Assembly: GCA_017509985.1 (NCBI GenBank)
Contig: JAFWOE010000045.1
Span: forward strand, 1 to 64,000
Direction of reading: 5' to 3'
From: Lachnospiraceae bacterium
GTDB taxonomy: Bacteria; Bacillota; Clostridia; Lachnospirales; Lachnospiraceae
Length of the DNA stretch: 64,000 nt
The translations under genes were made by a program, and so were the position numbers. This document shows, piece by piece, positions 57,320 through 64,000 of the stretch (the first letter of the stretch is position 1; every line of letters begins with the position of its first letter). Below the pieces are notes generated by a model. That model was given only the letters and a program-made list of their open reading frames with translations. It was not told where the DNA came from and made no database searches.

Positions 57320-58687
57320 CTATTGAACCGCAGCCGAATTGGTTCTGTTCTTTCTTTCAATAACAACAAAAGCGATCAGCGCTATTACGGAACATAAAAG
57401 AGATCCTAAGGGCGCACCCATTCCCATGGGAGTCAGATCGTTTGGATAACAGATCGAAGCAAAGTAAGCTACCGGTATCCGAAGTGTTACGATCGATGCT
57501 ATATTATAAATAAACGGAATAATCGGCTTTTCATAGGCGGTAAAGTAACCGCTGAAGCTGAAATGTATTCCTACCACAACCAAGTCGAAAACATAGGATC
57601 GGAGATACTGCGCTCCGTATTTAATTATTTCCGGTTCACTTCTGTCAAAAAGGTATAAAATATCCGGCGCGATAAACTGTGCCAGGACAGCTATTACTGT
57701 CCCATATATGACGCATATCGCTATGGCGTAATACAGCGTCTGCTTGCATCTCTTATTCTCTCCCGCTCCAATGTAAATCGAACACAGTGCGGAAACAGCA
57801 ACCTGCATGGCAACCGGCAAAAGGATCAGGAAGCAAAGGACCTTTTCCACTATTCCAACTGCTGCGGCAATTTCCACGCCCCTTCGGTTTGCTATGATAG
57901 TTATAACCAGAAAAGAGACCTCGACCAGTCCTTCCTGTATAGCGATCGGCAGGCCAATACGCATTATTTTTGCGACAACTGACTTGTCAGGACGGAAATC
58001 TTCCATGGTCAGTCTCACCTTCATTACTTTTGGAAGAAAGATCACCGACAGCAGGACGCTCACGGCCTGAGAAGCAACGGTAGCAATTGCGGCTCCCTTC
58101 GCTCCCATGCCGAAATATCCGATAAAGATAAAATCCAGAAGGATATTCAGGATCGTCGTTATGATAACAAAATAAAGTGGATGTCTGGTATCACCCAAAC
58201 CCCGATAAATGCTGCTGGCTACGTTGTATCCGACAACGAATACTATGCCTCCAAAACAGATCTGTACATACTGTCCTGCTTCTTCATAAGCTTCTGCCGG
58301 CACAGACAGTATGTCCAGAATGCCGGTACGGAATTCAAGCAGGATTATCGTCAGAATTGCAGCAACGACCACGAACAGGATCGCCGTATTTCCGATAGCC
58401 TTTGCCACGGCTTTCTCATTTTTTGCCCCGGTCGCATGCCCTATAATGACCATCCCCCCGGATGCGAGTCCTATTATGACCAGTGTTGTCGAGTGCATAA
58501 ACTGGCTTCCCACCGCCACGGCAGTGATCGTCGGGGAAAGGTTGAACTGGCCGATAATATAAAGGTCTGCCATGCCATATAATGACTGCATCAGACACGA
58601 AATCAGATACGGCACCATAAAAACAAGAAGCGTTTTGACAACACTTCCTGCAGTTAAGTCTCTGTTTTTTGCCGCGTGTTCTTTCAT
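57320..58687 (-). CDS. MATE-family exporter
   Basis: The 455-residue protein has 12 membrane segments in two MatE halves, with the start GSVVKTLLVFMVPYLISCLMQ and YGMADLYIIGQF. It starts five bases after the MurT-GatD fusion gene, which suggests one transcript, and converges with the AraC gene with a gap of eight bases. The substrate is unknown. The ribosome site is weak, in line with coupling to the gene before it. Confidence 0.88.
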   Translation of the reverse strand: MKEHAAKNRDLTAGSVVKTLLVFMVPYLISCLMQSLYGMADLYIIGQFNLSPTITAVAVGSQFMHSTTLVIIGLASGGMVIIGHATGAKNEKAVAKAIGNTAILFVVVAAILTIILLEFRTGILDILSVPAEAYEEAGQYVQICFGGIVFVVGYNVASSIYRGLGDTRHPLYFVIITTILNILLDFIFIGYFGMGAKGAAIATVASQAVSVLLSVIFLPKVMKVRLTMEDFRPDKSVVAKIMRIGLPIAIQEGLVEVSFLVITIIANRRGVEIAAAVGIVEKVLCFLILLPVAMQVAVSALCSIYIGAGENKRCKQTLYYAIAICVIYGTVIAVLAQFIAPDILYLFDRSEPEIIKYGAQYLRSYVFDLVVVGIHFSFSGYFTAYEKPIIPFIYNIASIVTLRIPVAYFASICYPNDLTPMGMGAPLGSLLCSVIALIAFVVIERKNRTNSAAVQ

Positions 58688-58691
58688 AAGT

Positions 58692-60821
58692 TTATGACTT
58701 TTTCAGATACCGCCCGCAGATGACTGCACTCGCGCTTCTTTCCGCAGAATCCTCAAGCTCTGGAAATACATAATCTGCGCCGTATTTCTTTTCAAGTGCC
58801 CGTTTCAGCAGGTCGTCACAGACCTCGGGATTCTTCGGGAGGAGCGGTCCGTGCAGATATGTCGCGATGACATTTTTATAAACAGCGCCTTCATAGCCGT
58901 CGTTGTCCCTGTTTCCGTTTCCGTACTTCACTTTGCCGAAAGGCTCATTCTTTCCGGTGAACGTGCGTCCGCCATGGTTCTCAAAGCCGGTGACCGGCAT
59001 GGTATAACGGCTGCTTTCCAGGATGATATCGCTGACAAGGCGGCCTTTCTCCCACTCGGTATAAATATCCAGGATGCCGAGCCCTTCGATCTTTTCGGAA
59101 GGAGTCCTGTAATAATCGCCCAGCAGCTGATAGCCGCCGCAGACGGCCAGCACTGCCCCGCCGTTCTCCACGTAATTTACAAATTCTTCTTTGTTTTCTC
59201 TTAAGTATCCGCAGACCAGTTCCTGCTCCCGGTCCGAGCCGCCACCCAGCAGGATAATATCCAGACCGGAAAAATCGATCGTGTCGCCGGAGACGAACCA
59301 GCGGACTTCGGAATCGATCCCACGCCACTCCAGACGTTTCCGCATGCACTGGATATTGCCGCGGTCGCCGTAAAGATTGAGAAGATCCGGATAAAGGTGC
59401 CCGATGACCAGCTTTCTGTTCTGGCTTTCCGGGGCGGTTCCCGGCAGTACCTCGTCCTCTTCGATCGGCGCGGCCTCCCCTCCGTTCTTTTCCAGTTCAT
59501 GCAGCAGATGGTTGGTGGAATAAAGGCCGGTGTAGTTGACAATGATTATGATATTCCCGGTTCCGTTTTTGGAAAGATTGATGATTGCCTGCTTCAGATC
59601 CGTGATCGCTTTGCATCCGATCCCGTCGTATTTCAGACGGAGCGCCATGTCGTAGCGCCTGCTGCCTGTCGTATAGATCGTTTTCGCGTTGGCGTTGGCC
59701 AGATACTGGAAGTCAACATCCCACAGCCAGGAGATATCGCGGCCGTCCTGATAGTTGTCATTAATAAGAATGATCACATCTTTTTCCTTTTCATCCTGGA
59801 CAACGGCCGAAACTTTCTGCTGGAAGCCGATCGGGTTCTTGGCCAGCTGAAGCCAGATCCTGCTCCCGTTGACGATAAAGCGGTCTTCGCGGTCGTTGCC
59901 GAAATTAAATGCCTCAAGGGCATCTGCGAAGCCGCCGTTTTCGATATTCATTTCCTTTAAGGCAGTATACGCCGATAGGGCGTTGTAGATATTGTAGCGG
60001 TTATTAAGAACAGCCTTCATCGGGATCCCGTCGATCCGGAAGGATTCGGTGTTTTCTGTCCTTATGAGGCTGTCGGCTGTATGCTGCGGCTCGCAGCGCT
60101 TAAATCCGCATTCCGGACATTCGTACACGCCGAGCTGGCCGTAATGGAAGAACTCATAGTTCATCTTGCTGCCGCATTTCCGGCAGAAAATGCTCTCTTT
60201 GATCTCGGAACGGGCGCTTTCATCAAATATCTGTTCGGAGATACCGTAGGTCACATGCCGGTTCGGGCATTCCAGCGCTAAACTGTAAGAGATCACATCA
60301 TCGCAGTTTACGACCAGAAGCGCCTCCGGGACCGAAGAGATCGCATTCTTTACGGTTTCGCGCGTCAGATCCACCTCGCCGAAACGGTCCAGCTGGTCTC
60401 TGGAGATATTGGTCAGAAGAATGCAGTCGGGCTTCAGCGCAGGCAGTACGGTTTTGGATGCATTTTCGTCCACTTCGATGCAGGCATACTCTTCGTTGAT
60501 CCGGCCCTTCTTATCGGTAGCCAGCACCAGAGCAGAGATGATCCCGTTCATCATGTTGGATCCGGTACGGTTGATGACCGCCGTCCCGCCTTCCGATGTT
60601 ATGGTATGCCAGAGGATCGCATTGGTCGTTGTCTTCCCGTTGGTCCCCATGACGACGATGATCTTTTTTTGGATCATCGCAGCCATTTTCTCCAGAATGT
60701 GCGGATCGATCGCAGCGGCGATCTTTCCCGGCAGGGTAAGGCCGCTTCCGCGGTTCAGCTTTTTGATTATGGAGTTGCAGATCTTTGCGGCTCTGATCGC
60801 CAGTCTGGTGCGGAATGACAT
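58692..60821 (-). CDS. MurT-GatD fusion: lipid II isoglutaminyl synthase in one chain
   Basis: A single 709-residue frame joins both subunits of the enzyme that amidates D-Glu of lipid II to D-isoglutamine. Residues 1-445 are MurT: Mur ligase P-loop GTNGKTTTN (59-67), the four-cysteine zinc site (Cys213, Cys216, Cys235, Cys238), and the DUF1727 domain with QDGRDISW (Asp359/Asp362, one of which should be the catalytic Asp). After a linker (about 447-467), residues 469-709 are GatD, a class I glutaminase-like amidotransferase with Cys561 in AVCGGYQ and His657 in YLHGPLL. In staphylococci and streptococci these are two separate proteins. GGAGAG supports the start. Confidence 0.9.
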   Translation of the reverse strand: MSFRTRLAIRAAKICNSIIKKLNRGSGLTLPGKIAAAIDPHILEKMAAMIQKKIIVVMGTNGKTTTNAILWHTITSEGGTAVINRTGSNMMNGIISALVLATDKKGRINEEYACIEVDENASKTVLPALKPDCILLTNISRDQLDRFGEVDLTRETVKNAISSVPEALLVVNCDDVISYSLALECPNRHVTYGISEQIFDESARSEIKESIFCRKCGSKMNYEFFHYGQLGVYECPECGFKRCEPQHTADSLIRTENTESFRIDGIPMKAVLNNRYNIYNALSAYTALKEMNIENGGFADALEAFNFGNDREDRFIVNGSRIWLQLAKNPIGFQQKVSAVVQDEKEKDVIILINDNYQDGRDISWLWDVDFQYLANANAKTIYTTGSRRYDMALRLKYDGIGCKAITDLKQAIINLSKNGTGNIIIIVNYTGLYSTNHLLHELEKNGGEAAPIEEDEVLPGTAPESQNRKLVIGHLYPDLLNLYGDRGNIQCMRKRLEWRGIDSEVRWFVSGDTIDFSGLDIILLGGGSDREQELVCGYLRENKEEFVNYVENGGAVLAVCGGYQLLGDYYRTPSEKIEGLGILDIYTEWEKGRLVSDIILESSRYTMPVTGFENHGGRTFTGKNEPFGKVKYGNGNRDNDGYEGAVYKNVIATYLHGPLLPKNPEVCDDLLKRALEKKYGADYVFPELEDSAERSASAVICGRYLKKS

Positions 60822-60896
60822 TAATCGTTCTCTCCGTATTATATTATGTGCCTTTTCCGATGTCGTAAAAAAGCATTAATTAAATCTGATATAATC

Positions 60897-62663
60897 CTAA
60901 CTGTTTGCGTTGTTCATCTCTTCACGTGTCATGAAGACGCTTTGCTCTTCCATCAGGTCGTCATAAATTCGGGAAGAATTCTCATAAAACTTCAAAAGAT
61001 TGCCCGGCTTTTCAGATGAGAGTTTCACAATTATAGGAAAAAAGTAAAAATCCCATGATACAAACTCCCCGTTTGAATCCTTATATAAAGTTAAAACGTT
61101 CTCACCTTTCGGATAATTCGGATCGTAGCACAAGATCTCCGTACGGTCATCATATTCATTATAATCTATTCCAATAATGGCATGTACCCAATCTGTCCAC
61201 CAGGATTCGCTTTTTACCTTCAGTATCGGCACTTCATCGGATACACCGTCAACATATGCTTTCACTGTATCAAAAACTCCCTGCATGGTAGTGCAGTATC
61301 CGTCACCCCGGTAATCATCATCATACTGCATCACATGCAGATATCTGGTAAACTGCTTTACCCCAAGCTCGTTTACACTATCATTCGAAAAATCAATGTC
61401 AGAAATATAGCCAGACTGTGTTATCTCACGGACGTCGATCTTCTCATTAAGCAAGCATTCTGTCAAAGCGCAAAGTCCGAAGCAGAGGCCGTCACCGTAC
61501 ATATTAGCTCGAAGCTGGCCTTCATTCATACCGGTTTCGCCATTTATAACATCAAAATATTCATAATAATCAATTGTACCGATATTCAGATTCTCTACAT
61601 TTAACGTATCCTCTCCTAAAATGATCCTTCTTCCCACGCCGGCGAGTCTGGGGCAGCGATAAGTATCAACCCATCCTCCCGGACCGAAATACCAGCCAAG
61701 TCCTTCATAAAAGCTACTGTCGTAAAGATCCTCCTCACTAATCCTCTGCGAAGAAGATTCTCCAACAATGTCTGCAGAGACAGTGATTCCTTCCCGATAA
61801 GCGTTATCCGCATACTCTCCGCCGAAACAGCCAACGGGATTATATACGCAGTGATCAGACACGGCAGCCTGCAGACTGAGTGAATTTGCCGCAGAAACGC
61901 ATCCTTCCACTCTTCCGTCTTTATTTCCGGAGGCATTAATGCCTGCCGCATAGGTATAGCAGTCGTCCGGAACAGCGATATCACCTTCAAAATAGCATCT
62001 TTCGATGTTCGCGTCGGAAAGCCAGGCGCAGATCCCGCCGGCCATGGCATTCGCGGTTTCAGTCCGACAGATCATATCAGCACAGGCAAAACAATCTGAT
62101 ATAATCGAACCGCTGTGAACACCGGAAGCAATACCGCCCGTACGGGCATAATTCACTTTTCCTCCACTGGCCCGTAATATCCCATAAAAACAGCATCTGC
62201 TGATGGTCGTGTAATCGTTAATGCTGCCTGCGATGCCTCCGGCACTCGCAAAGCATCTTGTGTCTGAATCATTATTATAGGTGAACGCACGGATATCGGC
62301 ATCAATAATGGCAAGCTCTGTGATCGTTGCATGCGAAACATTTCCGAAAAAACCCGCCAGCGCATTGCCGCCTTCCGCCGTGATCTCTACATAAAAGTCC
62401 GAGATCACATGCCCGTTTCCGAAAAGCTGTCCGGTAAAGGGGGTATCGTCACTCCCGATGGGCGTCCAAGGGAGGCCTTTCAGATCGATATCATTCTTTA
62501 GAACATAAGTGCCGGAAAGATCTTTTGACATCCGATAAAGATCCAGCACATCTGTAATCTCATAATACCCGCCTGCTGCCTTCACTTCAAAAGCAACCGG
62601 CGGCAGGAGCTCAGCCAATAGTACGAACACTATTAAAATTGAAAGGATACGTATTTTTTTCAT
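60897..62663 (-). CDS. Secreted GLUG-repeat protein with papain-like cysteine peptidase region
   Basis: The 588-residue protein has a signal peptide (cleavage near VKA-AGG, about residue 30). Residues 35-340 are GLUG-type beta-helix repeats (FTGQLFGNGHVISDFYV, LAGFFGNVSHATITELAI, AGGIAGSINDYTTISRC) that often bind surfaces or glycans. The C-terminal part (about 375-560) looks like a C39/papain-fold peptidase: Cys394 in GLCFGLCALTE, His494 in WVHAIIGID and Asp514 in CYDPNYP. No sortase motif or anchor is seen, so it is probably released. Peptidase activity is inferred from the triad order. Confidence 0.7.
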   Translation of the reverse strand: MKKIRILSILIVFVLLAELLPPVAFEVKAAGGYYEITDVLDLYRMSKDLSGTYVLKNDIDLKGLPWTPIGSDDTPFTGQLFGNGHVISDFYVEITAEGGNALAGFFGNVSHATITELAIIDADIRAFTYNNDSDTRCFASAGGIAGSINDYTTISRCCFYGILRASGGKVNYARTGGIASGVHSGSIISDCFACADMICRTETANAMAGGICAWLSDANIERCYFEGDIAVPDDCYTYAAGINASGNKDGRVEGCVSAANSLSLQAAVSDHCVYNPVGCFGGEYADNAYREGITVSADIVGESSSQRISEEDLYDSSFYEGLGWYFGPGGWVDTYRCPRLAGVGRRIILGEDTLNVENLNIGTIDYYEYFDVINGETGMNEGQLRANMYGDGLCFGLCALTECLLNEKIDVREITQSGYISDIDFSNDSVNELGVKQFTRYLHVMQYDDDYRGDGYCTTMQGVFDTVKAYVDGVSDEVPILKVKSESWWTDWVHAIIGIDYNEYDDRTEILCYDPNYPKGENVLTLYKDSNGEFVSWDFYFFPIIVKLSSEKPGNLLKFYENSSRIYDDLMEEQSVFMTREEMNNANS

Positions 62664-62734
62664 ACACGATTCCGGCCTTTTTTTGCTAACCTTGTCTATC
62701 TTAACTCATTTGAATCTTTCATCCAACTGTTTTT

Positions 62735-62773
62735 CGAAAAAATCAGACATTTGCCGCCAAGAGCAGATGTCTG
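62735..62773 (-). terminator. Terminator of the folate operon
   Basis: The minus strand reads CAGACATCTGC, an 8-base loop and GCAAATGTCTG (one mismatch), then ATTTTTTCG. It lies about 75 bases after folB-folK. Confidence 0.75.
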
Positions 62774-62846
62774 AGTATCTTTTTCTTCCACCGGTAGATG
62801 ATTCCCGATTCATGTACTCGCAAAAAACGGCAGACGATTTACAGCA

Positions 62847-63665
62847 TTATCTGTTTTCCAGTTCAGTCAGCAGATCCTTTACGCGTTTTTGACACAGCGG
62901 ATGCACTTTGTACGGCGCGATCTCTGCCATCGGCTTCAGTACAAAATCCCTATTTGCCATATCGACATGCGGAATAATAAGAACTTCGTCTTCGATGATC
63001 AGATCGTCATAGAAAAGGATATCCATGTCCAGGGTGCGCGGGCCCCAGTGCTGTTTCCGCTCGCGTCCGGCCTCCTTTTCGATCTCGTGAAGCGTATCCA
63101 GCAGTTCGAACGGTGTCTTTAAGGTCGTCGCTTTCAGCGCCCCGTTCAAAAACTTCGGCTGATCCGTTACCCCGTACGGCTCGGTCTCGATCAGTTCAGA
63201 AACTATTTCAACTTTGATATCCCTGTATGAATCGAGCTTTCTTACTGCTTCCTCGATAAGCGCCCTGGAGTCGCCGATGTTCGATCCCAGCGCAATATAG
63301 ACTTCATGACGTGCTCTCTCGACCGTGACCGAAGGAGCGTCCAAAGGCAGCCCGATCGGTGCATGCGGTTTTCGGATCGTTACTTCGGCTGATTGAATCC
63401 TCTCATCAAAGAGTAGGATCTCTTCCGCGATCCGTTCGGCGCAGCGCTCAATCAGATCGTAAGAGTCCTCTTCCATGACCTTTTTGATCAGATACGCGAT
63501 ATCCGCGTAGCTTACGGAATCCTCCAGCCGGTCTGAGATCCCGGCAGGGCGCAGGTCGAGCCCGAGTGCGCAGGAAACAAAAAAGTCCTGACCGTTTTTC
63601 TTTTCCTCCGGCAAAACCCCGTGGTATGCGAAGATTTTCAGGTCTTTAATGATTATTCTATCCAT
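62847..63665 (-). CDS. folBK: Dihydroneopterin aldolase / HPPK fusion
   Basis: The 272-residue protein joins FolB (1-118; DLKIFAYHGVLPEEK, the Tyr and Glu of the active site, and RKPHAPIG) with FolK (119-272; YIALGSNIGDSRALIEEA, and the metal and substrate motif GPRTLDMDILFYDD). It makes 6-hydroxymethyl-7,8-dihydropterin and its pyrophosphate in folate synthesis. Such fusions are common in Clostridia. It starts four bases after folP; GGAGAGG lies upstream. Confidence 0.95.
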   Translation of the reverse strand: MDRIIIKDLKIFAYHGVLPEEKKNGQDFFVSCALGLDLRPAGISDRLEDSVSYADIAYLIKKVMEEDSYDLIERCAERIAEEILLFDERIQSAEVTIRKPHAPIGLPLDAPSVTVERARHEVYIALGSNIGDSRALIEEAVRKLDSYRDIKVEIVSELIETEPYGVTDQPKFLNGALKATTLKTPFELLDTLHEIEKEAGRERKQHWGPRTLDMDILFYDDLIIEDEVLIIPHVDMANRDFVLKPMAEIAPYKVHPLCQKRVKDLLTELENR

Positions 63666-63669
63666 AGTT

Positions 63670-64000
63670 TTACTGCCTCTCCAGGATCGCTTTCGTCATC
63701 AGGATCGATCTCGCGTTCTTTTCGACGTCGTGGACCCTTACGAACGAATATCTGGCCTGCACCGCAAGAACCGTCGTCACCAGCGTGCCCTCTTCTCTCT
63801 GATCGGCCGGAAGATCCAGTGTCAGACCGATGACCGATTTCCTGGATGTCCCAAGAAGCATCGGATATCCCAGCGCGTTAAACCGGTCCAGGTTCTTCAA
63901 GACATCCAGATTCATTTCATAGGTTTTTCCAAAGCCCACGCCCGGGTCCAGAATGATCTTTTCATCGGCAATTCCGGCTGCTCTGGCGATCGATACACAT
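63670..64000 (-). CDS. folP: Dihydropteroate synthase, C-terminal part (cut by window end)
   Basis: The frame is open at the window edge and ends at 63670. The visible 109 residues contain RAAGIADEKIILDPGVGFGKT, in which DPGxGFGK is the pterin-binding signature, then the GYPMLLGTSRKSVIG sulfonamide/pABA motif and the closing VRVHDV. FolP joins pABA to the pterin made by FolK. The N-terminal 60% lies beyond the window. Confidence 0.95.
   Translation of the reverse strand, partial: CVSIARAAGIADEKIILDPGVGFGKTYEMNLDVLKNLDRFNALGYPMLLGTSRKSVIGLTLDLPADQREEGTLVTTVLAVQARYSFVRVHDVEKNARSILMTKAILERQ

Noticed and set aside
58692..60821. MurT-GatD fusion as a cobyric acid synthase
   Set aside because: The amidotransferase half resembles CobQ, but the N-terminal half is a Mur ligase with the zinc site and DUF1727 of MurT.

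Overview
The window looks like a chromosome segment of a low-to-mid-GC Firmicute of class Clostridia, probably a Lachnospiraceae-type gut or rumen anaerobe. The signs are CodY, HprK, a HrcA/CIRCE-controlled groESL, a DUF5685/J-domain gene pair, an oxygen-sensitive glycyl radical enzyme and strong AGGAGG ribosome binding sites. The species cannot be named from sequence alone.

Left part (1-12.4 kb) is accessory. It holds the 3' end of an IS3-family element, a PepSY-repeat protein that stops inside the IS tip, an orphan glycyl radical enzyme, tRNA-Arg(ACG), an L,D-transpeptidase, a zinc-type UroD/MtaA methyltransferase homologue, an ABM monooxygenase, and a small operon (LysA-like PLP decarboxylase, GNAT, Ldh2-type dehydrogenase). 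It ends with a complete cobalamin riboswitch that no longer faces an intact gene, and a MATE exporter.

The next block (12.4-33.5 kb) is mostly housekeeping. A minus-strand operon reads tsaE-tsaB-rimI and runs with 4-base overlaps into a VWA protein, then a MoxR ATPase, then a BspA-type LRR protein. After ppiB, yigZ and a class A penicillin-binding protein come ftsH-uvrC-hprK, a J-domain/DUF5685 pair, glnS, a class II aldolase, gtrA and groES-groEL. A compact 164-base cloverleaf-like element abuts the groEL stop codon.

The core information-processing block (33.7-45.2 kb) has codY with a CodY box, then on the minus strand the rimP-nusA-ylxR-ylxQ-infB-rbfA-nrnA-truB-ribF operon, and upstream of it rpmG-secE-nusG-rplK-rplA with a promoter, a leader hairpin and two L1-type mRNA sites.

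The right part (45.3-64 kb) starts with a likely catabolic or uptake cluster. An AraC-type regulator is divergent from two paralogous bicupins, an OppBCDFA-type importer, a membrane protein, a second UroD-family protein and an EamA transporter. This is the best candidate in the window for an undescribed pathway. It is followed by a MATE protein, a natural MurT-GatD fusion (lipid II amidation), a secreted GLUG-repeat protein with a papain-like Cys-His-Asp region, and folate genes (folB-folK fusion, partial folP). No CRISPR array, prophage, rRNA or replication origin was seen.
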